From a virus, in the IMG/VR virus record IMGVR_UViG_3300002161_000007, positions 1-61,328 of that record: DNA of 61,328 nt, one strand, 5' to 3'. The translations under genes and the position numbers were made by a program. The notes under the pieces were generated by a model. It did no database searches and was not told where the DNA came from. It saw only the letters and a program-made list of their open reading frames with translations. Shown here in pieces: positions 34,127 through 41,730 of the stretch; position 1 is the first letter of the stretch; each line of letters begins with the position of its first letter.

Positions 34127-35776
34127 ATGGCAAGAAAGTCTTTTAGGCTTAGGCGTGTTTCTGGAGTCGGTGACGCCGTAGGGGTCGGTTCATTTGTACG
34201 AGGTCTTCCTAGTACACAGCGCCTTCTTGGTGTATCAGCCGCTGATCAAGACGCCGCACTTCGTTCAACTGGCATTATTACAATATCTGAAACCGCAGAT
34301 GCTTCTGTATTTTCAGCAATACCAATTGAATACAACGCTGTAGAACTAGCATGGCTTCTCACAAGCCCATTTGTAGCGGTAGAAGATATTACAGAAGGTG
34401 ATTCTGGGCTAATAGGGGTTGCCATTGTATATTCAACCACTGGTTATCCAGAAACAGTGGCTGACGGTAAGTTATTGGTTAACAGTGACGTTCTTAGTTA
34501 TATACACCAAGAGCAAATTCCCATCATTACAGATACAGGTACCGTAATTAAGTCAGAACCAGAACCTGGTAAATGGGCTTATTACACACTGTTTGGTTAT
34601 TACAACACCGATGGTGTTGACGGTTCTTATTTCTATGAGCGTCTTGCTTCTTTAGAGGTACTGCTTCCCTTTGATTATGGTTCACGTAGTGCTTTGTGGA
34701 AACGAGTACCGCAGTACTACCGAGAGATGGACTCTGTTAATGCATCGTTAGACCCTAATCAACTTAATCGTGGTCAACTTGAACGTTTTATTGACGTGTT
34801 TGGTTTTGAGATAGATAGAACAAGAACTCTGATTGATTCATTGATGGTTCAATACGACCCACTACTTGCTGAGGCAGATGCTGTAGAAGAATTAGCAAAC
34901 ATGCTTGGTCTTGAACTAAATGTGACTGACATTGGTGTATCACGTACTCGTGCGCTACTCCATGACATCGGATATATCCGACGACAAAAAGGTACAGAAA
35001 ACGCCACAGTGGCATACCTAACAGCCGTAAGTGGTGGAGACGTATCTGTTTTTACTGGAGCAAGCGCTCCGTACTATACGTTTGCGGTTCATTCTCAAAA
35101 AGCAAACTTAGTTGCTAATCCACAATTTGTAGGGTCTTCTTCATGGTCGGTTGCTTCAGAGTATTCAGTAACAACTACCAGTGCGTCTAGCGGAATCACA
35201 ATTACTGCTGGCGCTACAGCAACAAAGGTAGCCGTACGTTCAACTGTGGCTGTACCAGTTTCTTCAGAACATACATATTATATGTCTGGTGAATTCAGTG
35301 GTGCGTCTGCTCCCGTTGTTTATGGCAGTCTGTGGCACACCGCTAATAACTGGTCTGCATGGGGTTCAACAACCACTCAAGTTGATGAGATCCCTGCTGG
35401 TATTACTGGTAGGCGTATCTACGAAATGGATACCGCAGGGTCCAGTGCTTCCTTATATCCAGTATTAGTTTTGTATCTAGGGGCTAACCAATCCATTACT
35501 CTTAAAAAATGGATGGTAGAACCCAATAGTTATGGAGACTTCTTTGATGGAGACTCAGTGTTTGGTGGTTACCTATACCAAGGTTTCTCGCCCGACTTTA
35601 GATGGACAGGGACGGCCTACGCCTCGTATTCCATCTATACGGCTAACAGAAAAAAGACCCAAGACTCTATTGAGCGCTTGCTTCCAAAGATCCTTCCAGT
35701 TACACTTCTAGGTACCGACAGTGGGCAACCTAAGTATGAAGTGTTGTTTGATTGGATTCCTGGAAGAACATTATGA
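34127..35776 (+). CDS. Baseplate/tail protein I-like with C-terminal carbohydrate-binding-type domain
   Basis: A 549-residue protein. Residues 190-300 (LWKRVPQYYREMD, LERFIDVFGFEIDRTRTLID, DAVEELANMLGLELN, RTRALLHDIGYIRRQKGT) match phage tail protein I, which joins wedge to fibre. The C-terminal 230 residues include a beta-sandwich (NPQFVGSSSWSVASEYSVTT) like carbohydrate-binding domains. About 190 N-terminal residues are unassigned. Its length is more than twice the usual gpI. Probably a baseplate-fibre connector. Confidence 0.75.
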   Translation: MARKSFRLRRVSGVGDAVGVGSFVRGLPSTQRLLGVSAADQDAALRSTGIITISETADASVFSAIPIEYNAVELAWLLTSPFVAVEDITEGDSGLIGVAIVYSTTGYPETVADGKLLVNSDVLSYIHQEQIPIITDTGTVIKSEPEPGKWAYYTLFGYYNTDGVDGSYFYERLASLEVLLPFDYGSRSALWKRVPQYYREMDSVNASLDPNQLNRGQLERFIDVFGFEIDRTRTLIDSLMVQYDPLLAEADAVEELANMLGLELNVTDIGVSRTRALLHDIGYIRRQKGTENATVAYLTAVSGGDVSVFTGASAPYYTFAVHSQKANLVANPQFVGSSSWSVASEYSVTTTSASSGITITAGATATKVAVRSTVAVPVSSEHTYYMSGEFSGASAPVVYGSLWHTANNWSAWGSTTTQVDEIPAGITGRRIYEMDTAGSSASLYPVLVLYLGANQSITLKKWMVEPNSYGDFFDGDSVFGGYLYQGFSPDFRWTGTAYASYSIYTANRKKTQDSIERLLPKILPVTLLGTDSGQPKYEVLFDWIPGRTL

Positions 35777-36039
35777 CCTATATCATTGCAGGTTTAGCCG
35801 TATATAAAATAATCCAATTGGCTGATGCCCTTTCACCAAGAGAAGCCATGCCATGGGTCAAGATCCTACTGACCGTATTGGTATCTGTGGGTGCTGCTTT
35901 TGTTATAGACCTAGATGGAAATCCCGCAGAACAAGTTGTGGCAGGTCTTGGCATCGCTACACTGGCGGGAGCCACCCACTCCTTGCTACGGTTGCTGACC
36001 TTAACAGGGGACATGGCGCACAAAAAATCACTTAAATAA
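35773..36039 (+). CDS. Small membrane protein (holin candidate)
   Basis: An 88-residue product. Residues 1-20, 31-50 (WVKILLTVLVSVGAAFVIDL) and 59-82 (VVAGLGIATLAGATHSLLRL) are hydrophobic, giving two or three membrane helices with a short basic tail (HKKSLK). The start is the ATG that overlaps the previous TGA. It lies at the end of the tail module, a common place for actinophage holins. Of three candidates in the window this best fits holin topology. Confidence 0.6.
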   Translation: MTYIIAGLAVYKIIQLADALSPREAMPWVKILLTVLVSVGAAFVIDLDGNPAEQVVAGLGIATLAGATHSLLRLLTLTGDMAHKKSLK

Positions 36040-36053
36040 AAGGATCAAAAACG

Positions 36054-36875
36054 ATGCTCAAGAAGTATGGAATTCTCGGTAGTGGCATAACAAGCAAGAA
36101 TGTAATTGAAGATGCCCTCAATGAACTAGGTGTGGACAATGACTTCATTGTTACCTGTGGTGCCAAGCCATCTGAATCCGAGGCACGAGTAATCAACTGG
36201 TTGATTGACATGGAAGTCAATTACGAAATCATTCATGCAGGTAAGGCTCCAACAAAGTTTATTGAGAGTGCCTCGGTTGAACAATTAGAGGTAAACCCAG
36301 CACGGGAAATGATTCGCCAACTTGCTAAGAAAAAAGGAACTCTTTTACTTCTTTGGGATGACACAGTAGTACCTGAGATGGAAGAAATCTGTTTTGATGC
36401 GGCTGATGCTGGTGTCACTATCCTTGATTTGACTAATGGTCTTGTACCAATTGTTGTGGACATTACTACTGAAGAAAAGACAGCACCAGTTCAAACTGAA
36501 GAAGTTGAGATTGAAGCCTTTACTCGTGATGAGATGCTGTCAATGTCCATTGGTGTTCTTCGCCGTACAGCAAAGTCCCAAGGGATCCAGGTAGGTACAT
36601 CTATGTCTAAGGAACAGATCGTGGATGCAATCCTTAATGACGTACCAATGCCAGACCCAATCATTGAAGATACCGAGGTAGAGGAAGTGGACATCCTTCC
36701 ACCAATTGATCTAGGTACTTTTCATGTTGTAAGTAGCGCTCAGAACGACCGAGCAATCACTAGTTCTTACAACACCTGCATGCTTACGGCAACATTCCCT
36801 AGTGGAGTGATTATGAGCCGTCCTGCAAATGTGGAAGAAGTCAAACAGTTGTTTGGCTTTGGTTCAACTGTTTAG
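36054..36875 (+). CDS. Conserved phage protein with Rossmann-like and HeH/SAP-like regions
   Basis: A 273-residue protein. Residues 1-140 are alpha/beta with YGILGSGITSKNVIEDALNE and TLLLLWDDTVVPEMEEICFD, giving a Rossmann-like pattern. Residues 160-195 (TRDEMLSMSIGVLRRTAKSQ, MSKEQIVDAILND) resemble HeH/SAP DNA-binding helices. The C-terminal part is unassigned. The stop codon abuts the stop of the leftward gene with no gap. It ends the rightward structural block. Function unknown, possibly nucleic-acid related. Confidence 0.5.
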   Translation: MLKKYGILGSGITSKNVIEDALNELGVDNDFIVTCGAKPSESEARVINWLIDMEVNYEIIHAGKAPTKFIESASVEQLEVNPAREMIRQLAKKKGTLLLLWDDTVVPEMEEICFDAADAGVTILDLTNGLVPIVVDITTEEKTAPVQTEEVEIEAFTRDEMLSMSIGVLRRTAKSQGIQVGTSMSKEQIVDAILNDVPMPDPIIEDTEVEEVDILPPIDLGTFHVVSSAQNDRAITSSYNTCMLTATFPSGVIMSRPANVEEVKQLFGFGSTV

Positions 36876-37145
36876 TTACCACTTAACCTTGTCAGCCCAA
36901 TAAGCGGCAGACATCTTGCCTTTAGAGATGTTCTTAGCGTGACGTGCTTTAAATGAAGCGTTACGTGCAGAACCATCAGGTGAACCTTTAACGCCCTGTT
37001 GACCAAAGCGAATCGTCTTAACTTGATCGCCTTCTTTAGCAACAACAACATGTGACTTGGTTGGGTGATCAGGTGTTGCTTTTGGTTTATTAAAACCAGA
37101 TACACCTGCACGTGTAAGTCGTGGGTCTTTCTTACTCTCAGCCAT
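36876..37145 (-). CDS. Basic conserved phage protein (DUF6321-like), leftward
   Basis: An 89-residue product on the minus strand. It has KKDPRLTRAGVSGFNKPK, then VKTIRFGQQGVKGS, then FKARHAKNISKGKMSAAYWA and ends DKVKW. This pattern is a small basic family common in marine and freshwater phages and matches DUF6321-type proteins. Its start overlaps the stop of the gene upstream (TAATG). It is one of only two leftward genes and converges stop-to-stop with 36054-36875. It probably binds nucleic acid; function is unknown. Confidence 0.8.
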   Translation of the reverse strand: MAESKKDPRLTRAGVSGFNKPKATPDHPTKSHVVVAKEGDQVKTIRFGQQGVKGSPDGSARNASFKARHAKNISKGKMSAAYWADKVKW

Positions 37146-37309
37146 TACTTCTTACCTTTCTTGGAGACAGCCATGTTGTCAACAAGGTTTGGATACGGAC
37201 GACCAGCGGCTTTAGCACGAGCCTTTGCTTCTGACTTCTGGTCAGGTGTCAACTTAGTTGACTTCTTCTTTGGATTGGGTTTGTCCCATACTTCTTTTTT
37301 AGATGCCAT
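37145..37309 (-). CDS. Small basic conserved phage protein, leftward
   Basis: A 54-residue product on the minus strand, from ATG at 37309-37307 to TAA at 37147-37145. It reads MASKKEVWDKPNPKKKSTKL, then TPDQKSEAKARAKAAGRPYP and ends VSKKGKK, a lysine-rich sequence often seen beside DUF6321-like genes. Its stop overlaps the start of the next leftward gene. The candidate promoter TAAACT lies 6 bases before its start. Probably expressed with its partner. Confidence 0.75.
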   Translation of the reverse strand: MASKKEVWDKPNPKKKSTKLTPDQKSEAKARAKAAGRPYPNLVDNMAVSKKGKK

Positions 37310-37315
37310 GGGAAT

Positions 37316-37321
37316 AGTTTA
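37316..37321 (-). promoter_or_regulatory. Candidate leftward leaderless promoter (-10 TAAACT)
   Basis: On the minus strand TAAACT ends at 37316, with six bases before the ATG at 37309. The spacing predicts a start point at the first base of the start codon. The motif and spacing equal those before 20328. No -35 box is clear. Confidence 0.4.
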
Positions 37322-37324
37322 GCG

Positions 37325-37413
37325 GTTGGGAGGAGAGCCATTTAACACGGGCAGGGGAGAAAGGAGGTAAAGCCCCTGCTCTGTCGTCCTGAGGAGGTCG
37401 CTCTCCTCCCAAC
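37325..37413 (+). ncRNA. Candidate structured element: three-way junction
   Basis: Three nested stems fold from this interval. P1 is a perfect 13-bp stem, 37325-37337 with 37401-37413 (GTTGGGAGGAGAG / CTCTCCTCCCAAC). P2 is a 9-bp stem, 37349-37357 with 37373-37381, with one G-T pair and a 15-base loop holding AAAGGAGGT. P3 is 37385-37390 with 37395-37400, with one T-T mismatch and a GAGG loop. It lies between leftward and rightward genes and contains no credible coding sequence. It could be a leader RNA, small RNA, or a DNA structure for replication. Fold is seen; function is inferred. Confidence 0.55.
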
Positions 37414-37467
37414 ACTCTTATTACTTTAACACCCGATCAGGAAGTGTTAAAGCAACGCCGAGAGTGT
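37412..37467 (+). promoter_or_regulatory. Second compound hairpin in the divergent intergenic region
   Basis: Outer arms ACACTCT (37412-37418) and AGAGTGT (37461-37467) enclose inner arms CTTTAACAC (37424-37432) and GTGTTAAAG (37444-37452) with an 11-base loop. An 8-base palindrome GGGCGCCC follows at 37472-37479. The first two bases are shared with P1 of the preceding element. Together these structures fill nearly the whole 200-base gap 37310-37510, which has no gene. A ribosome site (TGAGGAG) lies just before 37511. Confidence 0.5.
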
Positions 37468-37510
37468 AACATGGGCGCCCCGAGAAATGACAACCTGAGG
37501 AGCACAAGAA

Positions 37511-37996
37511 ATGGCAAAGAACAACCGACTGAGTGGCCCCTTTTTACCAGTCCCAAGATGGGTGTTGCCATACATTGCAACTGACTATGTATCCCATGCA
37601 GTACTGAACCACTTCCTTCAGTACCTCCACCCTGATACCCAGGAACTGACGACGTCCTACCAGCACATTGCTGACCAAATGGGTTGTGATCGCCGTACGG
37701 TTATGCGCTCAATAAAACGACTTGAGGAAATTGGTTTGATCGTCAAACAGCACCGTGTCACTAGGTCAAATAAGAACCTGACGAATAGTTACTATGTCAA
37801 TTTTAACAATCCACTAGTGTCACACGAGTCACCCCTAGTGGTGACACTGGAGACACTAGGTAGTGTCACCACAGACACCACTAGTAGTGTCTCCCGTGAC
37901 ACCCAATCAAGAGTATCTATCAAGAGTAAGAAAATCAAGAAGAGGGAAATTTTAACAAAAGTGGATCAGAGGTTGGTGGATGAAGAAACAATTTGA
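37511..37996 (+). CDS. Winged-helix replication initiator-like protein
   Basis: A 161-residue protein. Residues 20-85 form a winged helix-turn-helix (TSYQHIADQMGCDRRTVMRS, IKRLEEIGLIVKQHRVT), the layout of phage initiator proteins and RepA/DnaD-like N-terminal domains. Residues 103-131 are a Ser/Thr/Val low-complexity stretch and 132-150 are Lys-rich. DNA encoding 103-150 holds repeats listed separately. It is first in the replication operon, upstream of helicase loader, helicase and primase. The lambda O protein has the same organisation. Initiator function is inferred from domain and context. Confidence 0.7.
   Translation: MAKNNRLSGPFLPVPRWVLPYIATDYVSHAVLNHFLQYLHPDTQELTTSYQHIADQMGCDRRTVMRSIKRLEEIGLIVKQHRVTRSNKNLTNSYYVNFNNPLVSHESPLVVTLETLGSVTTDTTSSVSRDTQSRVSIKSKKIKKREILTKVDQRLVDEETI
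37755..37940 (+). repeat. Iteron-like repeats and AT-rich direct repeats inside the initiator gene (putative origin)
   Basis: The heptamer GTGTCAC or its complement occurs at 37755-37761, 37817-37823, 37841-37847 (complement), 37863-37869 and 37896-37902 (complement). Shorter GTGTC/GACAC copies lie at 37852-37856, 37874-37878 and 37887-37891. Palindromes include GACACTA-GG-TAGTGTC (37852-37867) and an 18-base imperfect one at 37874-37891. Directly after, ATCAAGAGTA occurs at 37906-37915 and 37919-37928 and ATCAAGA at 37934-37940, in an AT-rich purine-biased run. Protein-binding iterons followed by unwinding repeats is the lambda-type origin layout. Confidence 0.65.
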
Positions 37997-38381
37997 CGAC
38001 TGGGGAACTGGTTTAGGCGAAGACCCCGATAGAAAAGAACCAGCCCCAAAACAGATGCGCCAAGATTCCCGAGGCTCTCTAGTTCATTTCTTTCGTGACA
38101 GTTTGCCAACCGAGAACCTGATGAGAATCACCGCCCCTGTAAATGGTCCCGCCATGATGAAAGGGTTTAAGAAACTTACAGACAAAGGCTTTACAAACGA
38201 ACAGATTCGTGAGATGATCTTGGACTTCGTTAAGGAGATCACACGCCGACCATTGCCAATAGAAGTGGCACCATGGAGAGCGTTCCTTGCGAATTTAGAT
38301 AAATACGCAAAACAGCAAAGGATGACTAACGATGTTGAACCAACAACAACCTCCATTGACCCCCGTCTCATCGGAGAATAA
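37980..38381 (+). CDS. Hypothetical replication-block protein
   Basis: A 133-residue product overlapping the initiator gene by 17 bases. The first 35 residues are polar and Pro-rich; residues 38-120 are helical (VHFFRDSLPTENLMRITAPV, GFKKLTDKGFTNEQIREMIL, FVKEITRRPLPIEVAPWRAF). Its place between initiator and helicase loader suggests a primosome accessory role. No motif is diagnostic. Confidence 0.6.
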   Translation: MKKQFDDWGTGLGEDPDRKEPAPKQMRQDSRGSLVHFFRDSLPTENLMRITAPVNGPAMMKGFKKLTDKGFTNEQIREMILDFVKEITRRPLPIEVAPWRAFLANLDKYAKQQRMTNDVEPTTTSIDPRLIGE

Positions 38382-38505
38382 AAAACTATTAGCAGTTCGT
38401 TGCCTTGGTTGTGGGGTTCTTTTTATGCGACCAGAAGATTATGCGATGCATTTCTCAAGCATTGGCTGTAACATGCAAACCCCCGTGTATAAGAAACGAG
38501 CATAA
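38332..38505 (+). CDS. Small C2HC zinc-finger-like protein
   Basis: A 57-residue product that overlaps the previous gene by 50 bases, with an AAGGA ribosome site nine bases before its ATG. It contains CLGCGVLFMRPEDYAMHFSS and then IGC, giving ligands C24, C27, H40 and C46 for a single zinc finger. It fills the space before the DnaC-like gene. Related small zinc fingers occur near phage replication genes. Coding is likely but not certain. Confidence 0.55.
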   Translation: MLNQQQPPLTPVSSENKKLLAVRCLGCGVLFMRPEDYAMHFSSIGCNMQTPVYKKRA

Positions 38506-38512
38506 GTACACC

Positions 38513-39145
38513 ATGACTGACTGGAAGAGTAATAAGTACTGGCGCAACCGTCCAGTAGAAGAGCGAGTGCGCAACCTACGTGTTCCACCTCGCTATAAGA
38601 CTTGCACGTTTGAGAACTATGACGAAGAGGAAGGTTCTCCAGCATTCAAAAGTGCTGTAGAGAAATGGTCTACAAGCATTGACAAGCGCATGGAAGATGG
38701 AATGGGTTTGTACATTTACGGTAAGACTGGTCTTGGTAAAACTCACATGGCAGTTTCTGCACTTAACCAGATCATCTCAACAAAGCAATTAAGTGGACTG
38801 TTCTTGTCTTATGACATATTCACTGAGATGGTTCATGACTCTCGCAACAATGACGGTGAACTGCCAGAGATGTACGGCGATCCAAATCTACTTAAGTACA
38901 TGCGACGTGTTTATGACATCGTTGTAATTGACAACTTGAACGCCGACCGCTTAACTGAGTACATGGCAAAGACGGTGTCAAACATGATTGAGTCTCGCTA
39001 CGAGATGCAATTGCCAACAATCTTTACAACTGAGATTATTCCTGACAAACTTCCAGCGATCTACAGTCCACGAGTTCACTCCATCATTAAGCAGTCATGC
39101 TTCATGGTTGGTGTAACTGGTGAAGACTACAGAACGAGGGATTAA
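38513..39145 (+). CDS. DnaC-like AAA+ helicase loader
   Basis: A 210-residue protein from ATG 38513; the frame is open upstream to 38405, but that overlaps the zinc-finger gene. Walker A is GKTGLGKT (residues 70-77) and Walker B is DIVVIDNLN with Asn after the first Asp. LPTIFTTEI and SIIKQSCFMVGV fit sensor regions of DnaC/IstB-type ATPases. It would load the DnaB-like helicase encoded two genes later onto the origin. An arginine finger lies near YSPRVHSI. Family assignment is solid. Confidence 0.85.
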   Translation: MTDWKSNKYWRNRPVEERVRNLRVPPRYKTCTFENYDEEEGSPAFKSAVEKWSTSIDKRMEDGMGLYIYGKTGLGKTHMAVSALNQIISTKQLSGLFLSYDIFTEMVHDSRNNDGELPEMYGDPNLLKYMRRVYDIVVIDNLNADRLTEYMAKTVSNMIESRYEMQLPTIFTTEIIPDKLPAIYSPRVHSIIKQSCFMVGVTGEDYRTRD

Positions 39146-39585
39146 TGCTCGGTAACGATATTCAGTCTTACGACTACATCGGATTCGGAGTGGTGTTTGA
39201 AGACCTTCTTGCTACACCACCTGTAAAATTAAAAGCACTAGGTGCATCGTTGTATCAGGCACGCAACAATTGGAACCGTGTCATTGAACAATGGAAGCCA
39301 AACGACATGCCATTGAAAGCGCTGTACGACACAACCAATCGGTTGGGCATAGGAGCAGAAGTATTTACTTTCTTACATCCTGATGCTGTGCCTGCAATTG
39401 AACAATTCTTATTTCGCAAAGATATTTCTGTTCCCGTTCTTTACTACAAAGCGGTAGAAGATTTGGAATATGACTTGCGTTTCAAGCGAGCAATTCGTAC
39501 AATCTTCGTTCCGCACAAAGAACAAGCCTCAGTGCTTGGGATGCGTGCAACAGTCACACCTCCTACTAGCGCTTGGGTTCTCTAA
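39145..39585 (+). CDS. Hypothetical protein between helicase loader and helicase
   Basis: A 146-residue product coupled on both sides. The C-terminal half has DLRFKRAIRTIFVPHKEQAS and the N-terminal half is alpha/beta (YIGFGVVFEDLLATPPVKLK). The layout faintly resembles a degenerate HAD-like fold (as does 56825-57307), but the usual catalytic residues are not clear. It appears to be a replication-block accessory. Not recognised. Confidence 0.6.
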   Translation: MLGNDIQSYDYIGFGVVFEDLLATPPVKLKALGASLYQARNNWNRVIEQWKPNDMPLKALYDTTNRLGIGAEVFTFLHPDAVPAIEQFLFRKDISVPVLYYKAVEDLEYDLRFKRAIRTIFVPHKEQASVLGMRATVTPPTSAWVL

Positions 39586-40841
39586 TGGCATCAACTGAAC
39601 ATCTCTTAATCAGTAAGGTAATCCAAACCTCAGACCTCAGCGAAGTCATTGATGCAGGTATTCGCCCCGAGCACTTCAGCGGTGAGTGGTCTGACATCTG
39701 GCTATGGGTTCTTAACTACTGGCGTGAATACAGCACTATTCCAACGGCTCGTGCGTTTAAACAAGAGTACGCAGATGTTCGTTTGCTCAACGCAGAGAAT
39801 GAACCATTCCAGGCGCTCATTGATGAGATCTACATTGCCTACAAACAACAGCACTTGGTGCAAGCAATTACATCTGCACTACCAGCACTGAACAACAACG
39901 AGACAGAAGAAGCATTCAACAAACTGTCAGAAGGTTTACAAAAAGCATCAGTAGAGGTTGCACGACTACGAGACGTTGACCTCACGCAATCGTGGGAAGG
40001 ACGGTTAGCAAAATATGAAGAAATGCGTAACACCCCGAACGGTCTACGTGGCATTCCGACAGGCTTCTTGGGTCTTGATCGGATCACTGCTGGTCTTCGG
40101 CCTCAGCAGTTGGTTACGTTCGTTGGTGAAGCAAAAAAAGGTAAATCATTAATGACCTTGATCATGGCTGATGCGGCTCACAACCACGGCATCACGCCAA
40201 TGTATGTTTCATTTGAAATGAGTATTGAAGAACAAGCGGCTCGTTATGACGCCATCATCTCAGGTATTCCTCATACACGGATCATCCGAGGTGATTTGAC
40301 TGCAAGTGACATGGAGAAATTAAGCAAGGCACTTAGTATCCGTAAGAACATGCAACCATTCATCATGACAGAAGATGCGCACTCATTAACTACAGTAAGC
40401 GCACTTGCTGGAAAAGTACAACAGCACCGACCACGCTTGCTCATCGTTGACGGTGTGTATTTGATGGACGATGAAAACGGAGAACCAAAAGGTTCACCTC
40501 AAGCACTGACAAATATCACACGAGCATTAAAGAGGTTGGCACAGCGCTTTGATATCCCTATCATCGGAACTACGCAGGTGCTGTCGTGGAAACTTGGTAA
40601 CAAGAAGTCACGTCAAATTACTGCGGAAGCAATCGGATATACCTCATCATTTGCACAAGACTCAGACCTTGTGTTGGGCGTTGAGTCAGACCCCGATGTA
40701 GACAACCAAGCAATCATCAGAGTAATTTTGTCCCGCTCATCCCCAAAGGGAGAAGTAAGAATCAAATGGGATTGGGACACAATGAATTTCACGGAGGTAG
40801 ACGAAAATGACACAGGCGATCATGACAACTGGTACTACTGA
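39585..40841 (+). CDS. DnaB-like replicative helicase
   Basis: A 418-residue protein starting at the ATG overlapping the previous stop; in-frame ATG 39573 is inside the upstream gene. The N-terminal part (LLISKVIQTSDLSEVIDAGI, then RPEHFSGEWSDIWLWV) resembles the DnaB N-terminal domain. RecA-like ATPase motifs are GEAKKGKS (181-188), PMYVSFEMSIEEQAARYDAI, LLIVDGVYLM and IIGTTQ. The C-terminus ends LSRSSPKGEVRIKWDWDTMN. It unwinds DNA at the fork with the loader at 38513 and the primase that overlaps its 3' end. Confidence 0.9.
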   Translation: MASTEHLLISKVIQTSDLSEVIDAGIRPEHFSGEWSDIWLWVLNYWREYSTIPTARAFKQEYADVRLLNAENEPFQALIDEIYIAYKQQHLVQAITSALPALNNNETEEAFNKLSEGLQKASVEVARLRDVDLTQSWEGRLAKYEEMRNTPNGLRGIPTGFLGLDRITAGLRPQQLVTFVGEAKKGKSLMTLIMADAAHNHGITPMYVSFEMSIEEQAARYDAIISGIPHTRIIRGDLTASDMEKLSKALSIRKNMQPFIMTEDAHSLTTVSALAGKVQQHRPRLLIVDGVYLMDDENGEPKGSPQALTNITRALKRLAQRFDIPIIGTTQVLSWKLGNKKSRQITAEAIGYTSSFAQDSDLVLGVESDPDVDNQAIIRVILSRSSPKGEVRIKWDWDTMNFTEVDENDTGDHDNWYY

Positions 40842-41730
40842 TCTCTACAGCGTTCTTTTAGAACTTGGCGTAGATGTACGCCGAACAAATGGACGAGAGA
40901 TTTCAGGATGCTGTCCAGTACACGAGAAGCGCACGGGTCGTGCAGATGGTTCTCCATCATGGTCAATGAACTCAGAAACAGGTCTATGGATCTGTCATTC
41001 ATGCGGTGGTAAAGGAACCCTTGCCTCGCTCGTATCTGAACTCACAGGTAACCCTGACAGCGTCTCTGCTGTTAATCAGTTGCTGATTGAGACAGGCATC
41101 AACCGTCTCACCGCCCCAGAACGTGTTGAGTACAAGCCAGAGGTTGACTGGGTGTCATACAGTCGCTATGAGAACCCACCATTACATGAGATCGTTAAGC
41201 GCAACCTAGATCCTGATGTCGCACTAGCGCACGGAGTTAAGTGGAACGTGCGTAAACATGCATGGGTCATTCCTATTGTTTCCCCACTCGGAGAACTTAT
41301 GGGCTGGCAGGAAAAAGGTCCTGATTATTTCAACAATGAACCTGCGGGTGTTAAGAAGAGCAACACTCTTTTTGGCATTGAGCGTTTTCAGTCACGCACT
41401 GCTGTCCTTGTTGAATCACCGCTGGACGTGGTGAGGTTTGCATCTGCATTCGGGGGCATGCAAGCACTCGCCACGTTTGGCGCTCATGTAAGCAAAGAAC
41501 AAATCAACATATTGGTGAGTGTTGCAGATCGTGTGATAATCGCAATGGATCACGATAAAGCAGGAACTGAATCAGCAAAGACTTTGTTCAAGACACTCCC
41601 ACGCTTCCGCAGTGGTATCTTTTGGTTAGATTATTCACGGACAGATGCAAAAGATATTGGCGATATGACAGACGATGAAGTAAGTTATGCAATAGGTAAT
41701 GCGTCTGTGTTGCCATGGTGGATGACGTGA
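40807..41730 (+). CDS. DnaG-like primase
   Basis: A 307-residue protein. Zinc-binding residues are C36, H39, C63 and C66 (GCCPVHEK, WICHSCGG). The TOPRIM catalytic residues are E203 (LVESPLD) and D248/D250 (AMDHDKAG). It makes RNA primers for replication. It overlaps the helicase gene by 35 bases; an ATG at 40822 is a plausible alternative start. It is shorter than bacterial DnaG because it lacks the helicase-interaction domain. Confidence 0.88.
   Translation: MTQAIMTTGTTDLYSVLLELGVDVRRTNGREISGCCPVHEKRTGRADGSPSWSMNSETGLWICHSCGGKGTLASLVSELTGNPDSVSAVNQLLIETGINRLTAPERVEYKPEVDWVSYSRYENPPLHEIVKRNLDPDVALAHGVKWNVRKHAWVIPIVSPLGELMGWQEKGPDYFNNEPAGVKKSNTLFGIERFQSRTAVLVESPLDVVRFASAFGGMQALATFGAHVSKEQINILVSVADRVIIAMDHDKAGTESAKTLFKTLPRFRSGIFWLDYSRTDAKDIGDMTDDEVSYAIGNASVLPWWMT

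Noticed and set aside
37325-37467. tRNA or tmRNA-like gene in the structured intergenic region
   Set aside because: The junction has only three helices, no cloverleaf proportions, no T-loop consensus and no CCA-type acceptor end.
37470-37580. Short open frame from ATG 37470 overlapping the initiator start
   Set aside because: Its 36-codon product has no recognisable feature, it overlaps the GGGCGCCC palindrome and most of it lies in another frame of the initiator gene.
37755-37940. CRISPR-like array in the initiator gene
   Set aside because: Repeats are 7-10 bases, occur in both orientations and have irregular spacing; they fit iterons, not CRISPR.
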